Program-made: the position numbers and the translations under genes
The notes under the pieces: model-generated
What the model was told of the DNA's origin: nothing
Databases searched by the model: none
What the model saw: the letters and a program-made list of their open reading frames with translations, nothing else
Source: Harenicola maris
GTDB taxonomy: Bacteria; Pseudomonadota; Alphaproteobacteria; Rhodobacterales; Rhodobacteraceae
Assembly: GCA_018524345.1 (NCBI GenBank)
Contig: JADQAZ010000002.1
Location: 1 to 64,000, forward strand
DNA: 64,000 nt
Direction: 5' to 3'
Shown: positions 8,238-18,274 of the stretch, in pieces
Layout: each line of letters starts with the position of its first letter
Numbering within the stretch: the first letter of the stretch is position 1

Positions 8238-9977
8238 ATGAGCGCAGGGGCCAACGACACAGGCAGGGCCGAGTTACGCAGCGCGCGCGCCAAGGGCGCG
8301 GGCCTGTTCCGCGCGTCTTTCGTCTTTTCCATCTTCGTCAACCTGCTGATGCTGACGGGGCCGCTCTTTATGCTGCAGGTCTACGACCGCGTCCTTGGCT
8401 CGCGGTCCGAGGAAACATTGATCGCGCTCTTTGCGCTGGTGATGTTCCTCTACCTGATGATGGGCCTGCTGGATTACGCCCGCGGCCGCGTCATGGCCCG
8501 CGCCGCCGCACGGCTGCAATCCCTGCTCGAAGGGCGGGTGTTCAACGCCGTGCTCAAGGCAGAATCCGTGACCCCCGGCCACAAAACCGCGCAAACCGGC
8601 CTTGGCGATCTGGACATGGTGCAGCGTTTCATCGCCTCCCCCGTCCTCCTTGCCATCTTTGACCTGCCGTGGACGCCGGTGTTCCTCTTTGCGATCTTTA
8701 TCTTCCACCCGCTCCTTGGGGCGCTTGCCGTCACCGGCGGCGCGGTGCTGATCCTGTTGACCCTGCTGAACCAGTGGCGCACCCGCCAGCCCGGCCTTGA
8801 GGCGCAGCACAGCGCCCGCCGCGCGGAACATATGGCCACCCAGATGCGGACAGAGGCCGAAAGCGTCCAGTCCCTCGGCATGCGCGGCGCCACCTTCCGC
8901 CGCTGGCAGACCACAAGAACACAGGCCACCACCCGCGGCCTCGTCGCCGCCGACCGCGCCGGTGTCTATTCCGCCAGCACCAAGACCCTGCGCCTGTTCC
9001 TGCAATCGGCCATGCTCGCCCTTGGCGCGTGGCTGGTGCTGCAAAACGAGCTGACAGCAGGCGCGATGATCGCGGGTTCCATCATGCTGGGCCGCGCCCT
9101 CGCGCCGGTCGAACTCGCCATTGGCCAGTGGGAACTCATGCTGCGGGCCTCGCGCGGCTGGAACAATCTGGGCGAACTCCTGTCAGAGGTGCCCGCCGAC
9201 CGCCCGCGCACCGAACTGCCCCGCCCCCGCGCCCGCCTTGATGCCCATCAGGTCACCGTCGTACCCCCGGGCGAGGCGCAGGCCACCCTGCGCATGGTCT
9301 CCTTTGAGCTGAAACCCGGGCAGGCCATGGGCGTTATCGGCCCCTCGGGCGCAGGCAAATCCACCCTCGCCCGCGCCATCACTGGCGTCTGGCGCCCCGC
9401 GGGCGGCAAGATCCGCCTCGATATGGCGACGCTGGATCAATACGACCCGGACGAACTCGGCCTGCTGATCGGATACCTGCCCCAAAGGGTCAGCCTGTTT
9501 GACGGAACCATCGCCGAAAACATCGCCCGCCTCTCGACCGAGCCCGACGCCAAAGCGGTGGTCGAGGCCGCCCGCCGCGCCGCCGCCGACGACATGATCC
9601 GCCAACTGCCCCAAGGCTACGACACACAGGTCAGCGCCGCAGGCGGCCGCCTGTCGGGCGGCCAGATCCAGCGCATCGGGCTGGCACGGGCGCTCTATGG
9701 CGATCCCGTGTTGCTGGTGCTGGACGAGCCGAACTCCAACCTCGACAATGAGGGGTCAGAGGCCCTGAACAAAGCCATCCGGCAGATGAAACAGGACGGC
9801 AAATCCATCCTCATCATGGCCCATAGGCCCGCCGCCATTCAGGAATGCGAAATGCTCATGGTTCTTGACGGGGGCCTGCGCAAGGCCTTCGGCCCGCGCG
9901 ACGAGGTGCTGAAATCCATGGTCCGTAACCACGCCGAAATCACCCAGACACGCGGCAAGGGCGGGGGCGTGACATGA
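8238..9977 (+). CDS. Type I secretion ABC transporter (permease-ATPase)
   Basis: This is the inner-membrane motor of a type I secretion system of the PrtD/AprD/HasD kind. The 579-residue protein has an N-terminal membrane domain of about six spans (30-310) and an ATPase domain with Walker [10 protein letters not shown], signature [15 protein letters not shown], Walker [14 protein letters not shown] and the switch histidine in MAHRP. No C39 peptidase domain is present, as expected for substrates with C-terminal signals. Start ATG 8238 (MSAGANDTG) is chosen over upstream in-frame starts, which overlap the mlaA promoter region. It overlaps the HlyD gene by 4 bp. Confidence 0.92.
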   Translation: MSAGANDTGRAELRSARAKGAGLFRASFVFSIFVNLLMLTGPLFMLQVYDRVLGSRSEETLIALFALVMFLYLMMGLLDYARGRVMARAAARLQSLLEGRVFNAVLKAESVTPGHKTAQTGLGDLDMVQRFIASPVLLAIFDLPWTPVFLFAIFIFHPLLGALAVTGGAVLILLTLLNQWRTRQPGLEAQHSARRAEHMATQMRTEAESVQSLGMRGATFRRWQTTRTQATTRGLVAADRAGVYSASTKTLRLFLQSAMLALGAWLVLQNELTAGAMIAGSIMLGRALAPVELAIGQWELMLRASRGWNNLGELLSEVPADRPRTELPRPRARLDAHQVTVVPPGEAQATLRMVSFELKPGQAMGVIGPSGAGKSTLARAITGVWRPAGGKIRLDMATLDQYDPDELGLLIGYLPQRVSLFDGTIAENIARLSTEPDAKAVVEAARRAAADDMIRQLPQGYDTQVSAAGGRLSGGQIQRIGLARALYGDPVLLVLDEPNSNLDNEGSEALNKAIRQMKQDGKSILIMAHRPAAIQECEMLMVLDGGLRKAFGPRDEVLKSMVRNHAEITQTRGKGGGVT

Positions 9978-11272
9978 GCACTGAAACCTTCTCCGCCCGC
10001 CGCCCGCTCCTGCTCGGCTTTCTCGCCCTGCTGCTGCTGGTCGGCGGCTTTGGCACTTGGTCGGTCTTTGCCAATATCTCCGGCGCCATCATCGCCAGCG
10101 GCCAGATCGAGGTCGACCAGAACAGACAGGTCGTTCAACACCTCGACGGCGGCGTCGTGGCCGAGGTGCTGGTGGGCGAGGGCGACACCGTCACCGCAGG
10201 CGACACCCTGATCCGCCTTGATCCCAACGTGCTGCAATCGGAGCTCAGCATCGTCGAGGGGCAACTCTTCGAGGTCATGTCCCGCGCCGCCCGCCTGCGG
10301 GCCGAACGCGACGACGCCGCCGAGATCACCTTCCCCGATGCCCTGAAACAACTGGCCGACACCCGCAGCGAGGTCGCCGACTTCATGGCCGGTCAGGAGC
10401 GCCTCTTTACCGCCCGCATCGAAAGCATGGCCAAGGAAACCGACCAGCTGACCAAGCGCAAAGGCCAGATCGCCAACCAGATCGAGGGCATCGATGCACA
10501 GGCCAAGGCCCTCGGCGTGCAGCTCACCCTCGTTGAGGCCGAACTCGCCAGCCAGCTTGACCTGCTTGCCCGCGGCCTCGTGCCCAATTCGCAAGTCCTG
10601 ACCCTGCAACGGGACCAAGCCGCCCTCTCCGGCCAGATCGGAGAGCTGGAAGCCACCCGCGCCGAAACAGAGGGCCGCCTGACCGAGCTCGACATCGAGC
10701 TTCTCAAACTCGGCACCTCCCGCCGCGAGGAGGCCATCACCCAGCTACGCGACCTGCAATACCGCGAGGTCGAGATGTTCGAACGCCGCCAAAGCCTCGT
10801 CGACCAGCTCGACCGCCTCGACATCCGCGCGCCCGTTTCCGGCGTGATCTACTCCCTGGCGGTGAACACACCGCGCTCCGTCGTCCGCGCGGCAGAGCCC
10901 GTCCTCTACCTCGTCCCGCAGGACCGCCCCCTCGTCATCGCCGCCAAGGTGGACCCGATCCACGTCGATCAGGTCTTCGTCGGGCAGGAGGTCATCCTGC
11001 GCTTCTCCGCCTTTGACACCCGCACCACCCCCGAACTCTTCGGGCGGGTCATGCAGATCTCCGCCGATGCCTTCGTCGACGAGCAGAGCGGCGCCGCCTT
11101 CTACCGCGCCGAGATCGAACTCAGCGCAGGCGAGCAGGACAAGCTGCAGGGCCAAACCATCATCCCCGGCATGCCGGTAGAGGCCTTCATCCGCACCGAT
11201 GACCGCAGCCCGCTGGCCTATCTGGTCAAACCGCTGGCCGATTATTTCAATAAGGCCTTCCGCGAAAGCTGA
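9974..11272 (+). CDS. HlyD-family type I secretion adaptor
   Basis: This is the membrane-fusion protein that links the ABC motor to an outer-membrane TolC-type channel. The 432-residue product has a short cytoplasmic start, one membrane span (about 12-35), a split lipoyl/barrel-sandwich domain ([19 protein letters not shown] near 55 and [18 protein letters not shown] near 285), a long coiled coil between (about 95-275), and a beta-barrel end. It overlaps the ABC gene as ATGA. No TolC homologue and no repeat-rich (RTX) substrate lies nearby, so the exported protein is not known. Confidence 0.92.
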   Translation: MSTETFSARRPLLLGFLALLLLVGGFGTWSVFANISGAIIASGQIEVDQNRQVVQHLDGGVVAEVLVGEGDTVTAGDTLIRLDPNVLQSELSIVEGQLFEVMSRAARLRAERDDAAEITFPDALKQLADTRSEVADFMAGQERLFTARIESMAKETDQLTKRKGQIANQIEGIDAQAKALGVQLTLVEAELASQLDLLARGLVPNSQVLTLQRDQAALSGQIGELEATRAETEGRLTELDIELLKLGTSRREEAITQLRDLQYREVEMFERRQSLVDQLDRLDIRAPVSGVIYSLAVNTPRSVVRAAEPVLYLVPQDRPLVIAAKVDPIHVDQVFVGQEVILRFSAFDTRTTPELFGRVMQISADAFVDEQSGAAFYRAEIELSAGEQDKLQGQTIIPGMPVEAFIRTDDRSPLAYLVKPLADYFNKAFRES

Positions 11273-11343
11273 TGCATGCTTGACGCCCTGCGCCCGCCCC
11301 GCCATGCAGTGTGCAAAACCACCTCTGCACCGGAGCACGCATC

Positions 11344-11808
11344 ATGACCAATGCCATCGAATCCCGCCTTGCCGAACTCGGCGTCACCCTCACGGACGCC
11401 CCCGCGCCCGCGGCCAACTACGTGCCCTTCGTGCAAAGCGGCAGCACCCTCTATATCTCCGGCCAGATCAGCCAGAACGAAAGCGGCCTCATCACCGGCA
11501 AGGTCGGCGACGACCTGACAGTGGACGAGGGCGCAGCCGCCGCCCGCACCTGCGCCATCAGCCTGCTGTCGCAGGTCAAAGCCGCCTGCGGGGGCGATCT
11601 GTCCCGCCTTGTCCGCGTCATCAAACTGACCGGCTTTGTGAACTCCACACCCGATTTCGCCGACCAGCCCAAGGTCATCAACGGCTGCTCCGACTTCTTT
11701 GTCGAGGCTCTGGGAGAGGCCGGCCGCCACGCCCGCTCCGCCGTCAGCGCAGGCGCGCTGCCCCTGAACGTCGCGGTCGAAATCGAAGGCATCTTTGAAA
11801 TCAAATGA
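11344..11808 (+). CDS. RidA/YjgF-family protein
   Basis: RidA proteins are trimeric cytoplasmic enzymes. The best known hydrolyse reactive enamine/imine intermediates, and many paralogues have other or unknown roles. The 154-residue protein shows the family core (LYISGQIS, then ALPLNVAVEIEGIFEIK with ARSAVSAGALP carrying the usual arginine). It is longer than RidA itself (about 128), fitting the YoaB/Rid2-7 type. Start ATG 11344 follows GGAGC. It overlaps ugpQ by 4 bp. Confidence 0.88.
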   Translation: MTNAIESRLAELGVTLTDAPAPAANYVPFVQSGSTLYISGQISQNESGLITGKVGDDLTVDEGAAAARTCAISLLSQVKAACGGDLSRLVRVIKLTGFVNSTPDFADQPKVINGCSDFFVEALGEAGRHARSAVSAGALPLNVAVEIEGIFEIK

Positions 11809-12557
11809 CGCCGCTTCCCGCCGAATTCTACGCCCGCCCCTTTGCCCACCGTGCCCTGCACGACGTCGCCAAGGGGCGGCCCGAGAACAGCCGCGAGGCC
11901 GTGGCCGCCGCGATTGAGCGCGGCTATGGCATCGAGATCGACATCCAGATGTCCGCCGATCACGCCGCCATGGTCTTTCACGACTACGACATGGCCCGCC
12001 TCGCCGGCACCTCCGGCGCGATCCAGACCCGCACCGCCTCCGAACTTGCCGCGATCCCGCTGACAGGCGGCAACTCCCCGATGCCGACCCTCGCAGAAAC
12101 TCTGGCACAGGTCGCAGGCCGCGTGCCCCTTCTGGTCGAGATCAAGGATCAGGACGGCAAAATGGGCCCGAACATCGGCCCGCTGGAGGCCGCCGTGGCA
12201 CGGGCCGTCAACGCCTATGACGGCCCCCTTGCCCTGATGTCCTTCAACCCGCACAGCGCCGCCGAACTGGCCCGCCTCTGCCCCGCCCGCCCCTGCGGGC
12301 TGACCACCTGCGATTACAACCCAAAGGACTGGACCCTCTATGCAGAGGAGGAGCGCAGCGCCCTTCGCGCCATGCCGGGTGTCGATAAGCTGGCCTTCAT
12401 CTCCCACGATCGCAATTCCCTCGATATGCCAGAGGTCGCCGCCTTCAAAGCCACCGGCCGCCCCGTCCTCACATGGACGATCCGCTCCGAGGCGCAGGCC
12501 AAAGAGGCCCTGACCATCGCGGATGCAATCACCTTCGAGGGGTATCTGCCCGATTGA
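11805..12557 (+). CDS. ugpQ: Glycerophosphodiester phosphodiesterase
   Basis: The enzyme hydrolyses glycerophosphodiesters from phospholipid turnover to glycerol-3-phosphate and an alcohol. The 250-residue product has no signal peptide, so it is cytoplasmic like UgpQ. Catalytic and metal-binding features are in place: AHRALHD with His near 15, RPENS, GIEIDIQMS and MVFHDYD. It ends with the typical WTIRSEAQA segment. It overlaps the ridA-like gene (ATGA), so the two are co-translated. Confidence 0.92.
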   Translation: MTPLPAEFYARPFAHRALHDVAKGRPENSREAVAAAIERGYGIEIDIQMSADHAAMVFHDYDMARLAGTSGAIQTRTASELAAIPLTGGNSPMPTLAETLAQVAGRVPLLVEIKDQDGKMGPNIGPLEAAVARAVNAYDGPLALMSFNPHSAAELARLCPARPCGLTTCDYNPKDWTLYAEEERSALRAMPGVDKLAFISHDRNSLDMPEVAAFKATGRPVLTWTIRSEAQAKEALTIADAITFEGYLPD

Positions 12558-12625
12558 CCCGATCGCCGCTTGACCCCGCCGCCCTGCAGCCCATCTAATG
12601 ACAGGCAGCAACCCCCGGACACCGC

Positions 12626-13810
12626 ATGTCAGACAGCCAAATCGAAATCTCCGCCATACCGACACTTGGCGGACTTGATCCCCATGACTGGGACGCCTGC
12701 GCCTGCCCCGAAACGGCCCAGGGGGGCCGCCCGCGCGACCCTTTCACAACCCACCGTTTCCTCAAGGCGCTGGAGGACAGCGGCTCGGTCGGGCAGGGCA
12801 CCGGCTGGCAACCCACCTACCTGATCGCGCGGCAAGACGGACAGATGATCGCCGCCGCGCCGCTCTATGCCAAACACCACAGTCAGGGCGAATATATCTT
12901 CGATCATTCATGGGCCCATGCCTATGAAAACGCGGGCGGCTCCTACTACCCCAAACTGCAAATGGCCGTGCCCTTCACCCCCGCAACAGGCCGCCGCTTC
13001 CTGTGCCGCGAGGGGTATGAGGCCGCCGGACGCGCCGCCCTGACCCAAGGCGCGGTGCAGATCGCGGCGGATAACAACCTTTCCTCCCTGCACATCACCT
13101 TTTGCACCGCAGAGGAGGCCCGCGACGGCGCCGAAATGGGCCTCCTGCCCCGCAGCAGCCAGCAGTTCCACTGGCTCAACGACCACTACGCCGATTTCGA
13201 CGCCTTCCTCGCCTCCCTCTCCAGCCGCAAGCGCAAGAACATCCGCAAGGAACGCCGCGTGGCCAATGATTTCGGCGGCGAAATCCGGTCCCTCACGGGC
13301 GATCAGATCCAGCCCGAACATTGGGACGCCTTCTGGGAGTTCTACCAAGACACCGGCAGCCGCAAATGGGGCCGCCCCTACCTCACCCGGGAGTTCTTCG
13401 ACATCGCTCAGGAAACCTTGCGCGATGACATCCTGCTGGTGCTGGCCGAACGTGGCGGCATCCCCATCGCAGGCGCGCTCAACTTCATCGGCCGCGACAC
13501 CCTCTATGGCCGCTACTGGGGCGCCACGCAAAACCACCCCTGCCTGCATTTCGAGGCCTGCTACTACCGCGCCATCGACTACGCCATCGCCCATGGCCTC
13601 AAACGGGTCGAGGCAGGGGCGCAGGGCGAGCACAAACTCGCCCGCGGCTATATGCCGGTGACCACCCATTCCCTCCACTGGGTCGGCGATCCCGGCTTTC
13701 GCAAGGCGATCGAGGAATTCCTCACCGCCGAAAGCCGCGCGATCGAGGACGACATCGAAATCCTCACCTCCTACGGCCCCTTCAAGAAATCCAGCACGGA
13801 AGAGGATTAG
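12626..13810 (+). CDS. FemAB/GNAT-like N-acetyltransferase (COG3146 type)
   Basis: The 394-residue protein matches the FemAB-like family often annotated as peptidogalycan biosynthesis/recognition protein. Recognisable segments are DPFTTHRFLKALEDSGS near the start, SWAHAYENAGGSYYPKLQ, SRKRKNIRKERR, and KWGRPYLTREFF. Members have two GNAT folds and are thought to transfer an acyl or aminoacyl group, but the substrate is not established. It stands 3 bp before phhB on the same strand, a recurrent neighbour pairing with no clear metabolic meaning. Confidence 0.82.
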   Translation: MSDSQIEISAIPTLGGLDPHDWDACACPETAQGGRPRDPFTTHRFLKALEDSGSVGQGTGWQPTYLIARQDGQMIAAAPLYAKHHSQGEYIFDHSWAHAYENAGGSYYPKLQMAVPFTPATGRRFLCREGYEAAGRAALTQGAVQIAADNNLSSLHITFCTAEEARDGAEMGLLPRSSQQFHWLNDHYADFDAFLASLSSRKRKNIRKERRVANDFGGEIRSLTGDQIQPEHWDAFWEFYQDTGSRKWGRPYLTREFFDIAQETLRDDILLVLAERGGIPIAGALNFIGRDTLYGRYWGATQNHPCLHFEACYYRAIDYAIAHGLKRVEAGAQGEHKLARGYMPVTTHSLHWVGDPGFRKAIEEFLTAESRAIEDDIEILTSYGPFKKSSTEED

Positions 13811-13813
13811 CCC

Positions 13814-14095
13814 ATGGCAACCAAACTCACAGACGACAGCGCCCTCGCCCCCCTGTTCGCCGCGGGCTGGACGCGGCAAGAAGGGCGCGATGCCATCACC
13901 AAAACCTTCAAATTTAAGAACTTCAACGCCGCCTTCGGCTGGATGACACGCGCCGCGCTCATCGCCGAAAAGCTGGATCACCACCCCGAATGGTTCAACG
14001 TCTACAACCGTGTCGAGGTGGTGCTGACCACCCACTCCGTGGATGGTCTGTCTGATCTGGACGTGACCATGGCCACGAAAATGGATGCGCTCTAA
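13814..14095 (+). CDS. phhB: 4a-hydroxytetrahydrobiopterin dehydratase (pterin carbinolamine dehydratase)
   Basis: This 93-residue enzyme dehydrates 4a-hydroxytetrahydropterin to recycle the pterin cofactor of aromatic-amino-acid hydroxylases. The signature [16 protein letters not shown] contains the active-site histidine pair and Trp, followed by a conserved [13 protein letters not shown]. Length is typical. No phenylalanine hydroxylase gene is nearby. The stop overlaps the convergent peroxiredoxin stop by 4 bp, so there is no separate terminator. Confidence 0.92.
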   Translation: MATKLTDDSALAPLFAAGWTRQEGRDAITKTFKFKNFNAAFGWMTRAALIAEKLDHHPEWFNVYNRVEVVLTTHSVDGLSDLDVTMATKMDAL

Positions 14096-14580
14096 AGCGC
14101 GTCCAACAGGCGCTCGCCGCCGGAAATGTCGCACTCACCCGGATTGTCCTCAAGGTTGAGCGTCGTCACAACCCCGTCCATCGCGATCAGGGCAAAGCGT
14201 TTCGACCGGCCATAAAGGCCCACTGGCGGCGCGTCGAAATCCATCCCGATCTCTTTGATAAAGGCCCCCGTCGGGTCGGCCAGCATGGTGATGCCCGCCT
14301 CTTTCGCACCGGTGCTTTCTGCCCAAGCGTCCATCACAAAGGCATCGTTGTTGGAAATACAGATGATCTCGGCCACGCCCTTCTCGGCGAACTGGTCCTT
14401 GGTGCGGATAAAGCTCGGCACATGGGCGCTGTCGCAGGTGGGGGTAAAGGCACCGGGCAGGCCAAAGATCACAACTTTGCGGCCCACGGTCAGGTCGCTC
14501 AGGTAAACGGTCTCAGGGCCCTCGGCGCCGATCCGGACGAATTCACCGGTCGGAAGGGTTTTGCCTACGTCGATTTGCAT
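14092..14580 (-). CDS. Peroxiredoxin (Prx5 type)
   Basis: This 162-residue thiol peroxidase reduces hydrogen peroxide and organic peroxides. The peroxidatic cysteine is in [16 protein letters not shown], the Prx5 hallmark, and is the residue in TPTC at about position 49. It is fused neither to glutaredoxin nor to a signal peptide, so it is a cytoplasmic enzyme. It is divergent from the flavoprotein at 14666, with an 85-bp intergenic promoter region. Confidence 0.92.
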   Translation of the reverse strand: MQIDVGKTLPTGEFVRIGAEGPETVYLSDLTVGRKVVIFGLPGAFTPTCDSAHVPSFIRTKDQFAEKGVAEIICISNNDAFVMDAWAESTGAKEAGITMLADPTGAFIKEIGMDFDAPPVGLYGRSKRFALIAMDGVVTTLNLEDNPGECDISGGERLLDAL

Positions 14581-14665
14581 GATCGTGATCCTTTAGATTG
14601 ATTGCGGAACTCTCGCCAATGCATATAGCTGTGTCGAAGAAATTGCGACTGATAAGGATGGGCAA

Positions 14666-15868
14666 ATGGATCATATCGTTGTTGTCGGCGCCGGTCAGGC
14701 CGGGTCGAGCCTTGTGGCCAAGCTGCGCAGCCTCGGCTTTGACGGCGCAATTACGCTGATCGGCGAGGAGCAGGTGCCCCCCTATCAACGCCCGCCCCTG
14801 TCCAAGGCCTATCTCTTGGGCGAGATGGAGGTCGAGCGCCTCTTCCTGCGCCCCGCCGCCTTCTACGCCGACCAGAACATCACCCTGCGCCTCGGCGCGC
14901 CGGTGACCGCGATTGATCCCGCCGCCAAAACCGTGTCCCTCGGCGATGAGGTCATCCCCTATACCAAGCTCGCCCTCACCACAGGCTCCGCCCCCCGCCG
15001 CCTGCCCGCCGCCGTCGGCGGCGACCTCGGCGGCGTCCATGTGGTGCGCACCCTTGCCGATGTCGATGCCATGGCCCCCGATATGAAACCGGGCGCAAAG
15101 GCCCTGATCGTCGGCGGCGGCTACATCGGGCTGGAGGCCGCCGCCGTCGCCCGTAAACTGGGGCTAGAGGTGACGCTTGTCGAAATGAGCGAACGCATCC
15201 TGCAACGGGTCGCCGCCCCCGAAACCTCCGATTATTTCCGCGCCCTGCACGCCGGGCACGGCGTCGATATCCGCGAGGGCACCGGCCTGACCCGCCTTAC
15301 GGGCGAGGGCCGCGTCACAGGGGCCGAGCTTACCGATGGCACGACCCTTGACGTAGACGTGGTGATCGCAGGTGTCGGCATCACCCCGGGCGACACCCTC
15401 GCCGCCGAGGCGGGCCTGACCCTCGACAACGGCATCAAAACAGACGCCACAGGCCGCACATCCGACCCCGCAATCTGGTCCGCTGGCGACTGCGCCAGCC
15501 TGCCCCATATGGGCAGCCGCATCCGCCTCGAATCCGTCCAGAACGCCATCGATCAGGCAGAGGTGGTCGCCGCCAACATGCTCGGCGCCGATACACCCTA
15601 TGCGCCCAAACCATGGTTCTGGTCCGACCAATACGATGTGAAACTGCAAATCGCGGGGCTGAACACCGGCTACGACCGCGTTGTGATCCGCGACGAGGGC
15701 AGCGCCCGCTCTCACTGGTATTTCGCGGGCGAAACCCTGCTGTCCGTCGATGCGATGAACGCACCGCGCGCATATATGATCGGCAAACGCCTGATCGAGG
15801 CGGGCAAAACCCTGCCACCCGAAACCGCCGCCGACGCGGGCGCAGACCTCAAGGCCTTGCTGCGTTAA
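14666..15868 (+). CDS. FAD-dependent ferredoxin/rubredoxin reductase-like oxidoreductase
   Basis: The 400-residue flavoprotein resembles the NAD(P)H-ferredoxin reductases that feed P450s and dioxygenases (putidaredoxin-reductase type). It has an FAD-binding GAGQAGSS at about 7-14, PPYQRPPLSKAYL, an NAD-binding GGGYIGLEAAAVA near 150, and a second FAD contact, WSAGDCAS. A P450 gene lies 39 kb away at 55.3 kb, but there is no direct link. Its stop overlaps the rsmD start by one base (TAATG). Confidence 0.88.
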   Translation: MDHIVVVGAGQAGSSLVAKLRSLGFDGAITLIGEEQVPPYQRPPLSKAYLLGEMEVERLFLRPAAFYADQNITLRLGAPVTAIDPAAKTVSLGDEVIPYTKLALTTGSAPRRLPAAVGGDLGGVHVVRTLADVDAMAPDMKPGAKALIVGGGYIGLEAAAVARKLGLEVTLVEMSERILQRVAAPETSDYFRALHAGHGVDIREGTGLTRLTGEGRVTGAELTDGTTLDVDVVIAGVGITPGDTLAAEAGLTLDNGIKTDATGRTSDPAIWSAGDCASLPHMGSRIRLESVQNAIDQAEVVAANMLGADTPYAPKPWFWSDQYDVKLQIAGLNTGYDRVVIRDEGSARSHWYFAGETLLSVDAMNAPRAYMIGKRLIEAGKTLPPETAADAGADLKALLR

Positions 15869-16416
15869 TGCGGATCGTGGGCGGAAACTATCGCGGGCTG
15901 CGCCTGACCGATCTCGGCAAGGGCGACCCCGCCGCCCATCTACGCCCCACATCCGACCGCGTCCGCGAAAACCTGTTCAACATGCTTAACTCGCGAATGA
16001 ATTTCGCAGGGCTGCATGTGCTTGACCTATTTGCAGGCACCGGCGCCTTGGGGCTGGAGGCGCTCAGCCGCGGCGCCAAACACGCCACCTTCGTCGATGA
16101 CGGGGCCAAGGCGCAGGGCCTGATCCGCGCCAATATCGCCCTGTGCAAACCCGCCCCCGAAACACAGCTCCTGAAAACAAGCGCCCTGCGCCTGCCCGCG
16201 GCGGACACCCCCTGCGATCTCGTCTTCGCCGACCCGCCCTATGGCAAAGCCCTCGGCGACAAGGCCCTCACGCAGGCCCTCAAAACCGGATGGATCGCCC
16301 CGCAGGCATGGATCGTGCTGGAGGAAAACGCCCCCCTGCCACCGCCAAAGGGCTTCACGCTCGAGGATCAGCGCCGCTACGGCGACACTTGGATCACCCT
16401 GATGCGCGCGCCCTAA
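15868..16416 (+). CDS. rsmD: 16S rRNA (guanine966-N2)-methyltransferase RsmD
   Basis: RsmD methylates G966 of 16S rRNA in the small subunit. The 182-residue protein starts MRIVGGNYRG, the standard beginning, and has the SAM-binding LDLFAGTGALGLEALSRG and the catalytic motif FADPPYG. I start at ATG 15868 on that basis. The frame is open far upstream, but that part runs through the previous gene. The stop overlaps the convergent serine hydrolase gene by 4 bp. Confidence 0.95.
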   Translation: MRIVGGNYRGLRLTDLGKGDPAAHLRPTSDRVRENLFNMLNSRMNFAGLHVLDLFAGTGALGLEALSRGAKHATFVDDGAKAQGLIRANIALCKPAPETQLLKTSALRLPAADTPCDLVFADPPYGKALGDKALTQALKTGWIAPQAWIVLEENAPLPPPKGFTLEDQRRYGDTWITLMRAP

Positions 16417-17387
16417 CGCAGGATCGCGCTCTGAAGGGTCTTTTCCAGATCACTGGCCCCCTTCAACTTGATGCATTTGTCAAAGCTGACAACAACGCCG
16501 TAGCCCCCGGGATAAAACCCGAAATAGGCCCCGTTGCCCGAGCGCCCGCCAAAGCACAGCATCCCCAGATGCCATGCCCCCTTCGCCCCGTTGGCGTAAT
16601 AGGCCACGCCCATCCCGTATCGCGCCCCCTTGCCGATCCCCACATGGGGCCAAGACCCCATAGAGCGGCCAATCACCCCCTGCGGGCCAAACCACGCGGC
16701 GGCAAAAGTGGCGTAATCCTTCGGGCTCATCTGCCAGCCACCCCAAGCCGAAAACCCGCCATAGCTGCGCGACTTCCCCGCAGAGCCAATGCCAAGCGGA
16801 CGCAGAACCAAACGGTTGCAAACAGTGAAATAAGGCTGCCCCGTCGCGGCCTCGATCACCTCGGCCAGAACGGCGTAATTCTCATTGTTATAAACATGCC
16901 GCCCCCGCTTTGCCCCAAGGGGGCGGGCAAGGGCGCGGGCGGCCAAGGGCTTTTGCGCCACCTGCCCCCATGTGCTCCGCTTGGCGGCGAATTTCTGGGT
17001 CGTATCGGTGCTGTTGCCGCCCGAATGGGTCAACAGCTCGGCAATGGTGATCGCCCCGCCCGGCCCCTTGTTCGGCCCCAGATAGCGTGCCGCAGTGGAA
17101 TTCAGGTTCACCTTCCCCTGCTGCACCAGCTTGGCCACACAGGCCCCCGTGATCGGCTTGGACAGGGATGCCAAAGGCACCGGCGTGGAAACAGAGGCCC
17201 CCTTGGCCCGCGTCTTCACAACGCGGCCATTGTGCAAGATCACAATGCTGGAATTGCCCAGCCTGTGCCGCTGCACCCATCCGGCCCATTCTTTTTCAAT
17301 CTTCGCAATGCGCTGCTGATCCTGCGCTGCGGCCCCCTGCGGAATGGCGGCCAAAAGCAGCAAAAGAAAAGCAAGCGCGCGGATCAC
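16413..17387 (-). CDS. Exported serine hydrolase, beta-lactamase class C fold
   Basis: The 324-residue protein has a signal peptide (about 1-21, ending GAAA) and belongs to the class C beta-lactamase/DD-peptidase-like family (COG1680). The nucleophile motif SxxK is present as SLSK (LASLSKPITG, about 72-81), followed by the Tyr motif YNNENYAVLAEVIE. Family members act on peptides, esters or lactams, so the substrate cannot be named. It is probably periplasmic. It overlaps the map stop by 4 bp and is cotranscribed with it. Confidence 0.85.
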   Translation of the reverse strand: MIRALAFLLLLLAAIPQGAAAQDQQRIAKIEKEWAGWVQRHRLGNSSIVILHNGRVVKTRAKGASVSTPVPLASLSKPITGACVAKLVQQGKVNLNSTAARYLGPNKGPGGAITIAELLTHSGGNSTDTTQKFAAKRSTWGQVAQKPLAARALARPLGAKRGRHVYNNENYAVLAEVIEAATGQPYFTVCNRLVLRPLGIGSAGKSRSYGGFSAWGGWQMSPKDYATFAAAWFGPQGVIGRSMGSWPHVGIGKGARYGMGVAYYANGAKGAWHLGMLCFGGRSGNGAYFGFYPGGYGVVVSFDKCIKLKGASDLEKTLQSAILR

Positions 17388-18202
17388 GAAGCCTGGCCAA
17401 AGGTCGGATGGAAAAGCCCCGCCGGTGACTTGGTGAAAATCTCGGCCCCGTCCGATGTCACGCCAATGGAATGTTCGAACTGCGCCGAAAGGCTGCGGTC
17501 ACGGGTCACGGCGGTCCAGTCGTCCTGCAACACCTTGGTTTCAGGGCGGCCAAGGTTCACCATCGGCTCGATGGTAAAGAACATGCCCTCTTCCAGAATC
17601 GGCCCGGTGCCGGGGCGGCCATAATGCATCACATTGGGCGGCGCGTGGAACACACGGCCAAGGCCATGGCCACAGAAATCGCGCACAACGCCCATCCGGT
17701 GCCCCTCGGCAAAGGCCTGAATCGCATGGCCGATATCGCCAAAGGTATTGCCCGGCTTCACCGCCGCAATCCCAAGGAACAGGCTCTCGTGCGTAATGTC
17801 GATCAACCGCTCCGCCTTGCGAGAGGGCTTGCCCGCCACATACATCCGGCTCGTATCGCCAAACCAGCCATCCACAATCACCGTCACATCGATGTTCAGG
17901 ATATCCCCGTCCTTAAGCACCTTCGGCCCCGGAATCCCGTGGCAAACAACGTGGTTCACGCTGATACAGCTCGCGTGCTGATAGCCCTTGTAGCCGATGG
18001 TCGCAGACTTCGCGCCCGCGTCATCCACCATCCGGGTGATCTCCGCATCAATCGCGCCAGTCGTCTGACCGGGTTTGACAAGGGGGATACAGGCATCAAG
18101 GATCTCCGCCGCAAGCCGGCCCGCCTTATGCATGCCGTCAAAATCGGCGGGTTCATAAATACGGATACCTTCGCGGGTCATCCGTCCGTTGGTTTCATCC
18201 AT
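17384..18202 (-). CDS. map: Type I methionine aminopeptidase
   Basis: This enzyme removes the initiator methionine from nascent proteins. All five metal ligands can be placed: two Asp in NIDVTVIVDGWFGDTS, His in CGHGLGRVFH, Glu in FTIEPMV and Glu in QFEHSIGV. The substrate-binding His is in SVNHVVCHGIP. The 272-residue length is normal for the alphaproteobacterial enzyme. It starts at ATG 18202, is followed by the serine hydrolase (ATGA overlap), and lies 72 bp downstream of sfsA on the same strand, so a three-gene operon sfsA-map-hydrolase is likely. Confidence 0.95.
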   Translation of the reverse strand: MDETNGRMTREGIRIYEPADFDGMHKAGRLAAEILDACIPLVKPGQTTGAIDAEITRMVDDAGAKSATIGYKGYQHASCISVNHVVCHGIPGPKVLKDGDILNIDVTVIVDGWFGDTSRMYVAGKPSRKAERLIDITHESLFLGIAAVKPGNTFGDIGHAIQAFAEGHRMGVVRDFCGHGLGRVFHAPPNVMHYGRPGTGPILEEGMFFTIEPMVNLGRPETKVLQDDWTAVTRDRSLSAQFEHSIGVTSDGAEIFTKSPAGLFHPTFGQAS

Positions 18203-18274
18203 GGTGCAGGCTCAGATTTGGGTTTCATTGGTGTATCGCCAGACCTAACCATTCCGGCCCCGTAATAAAAGGCC

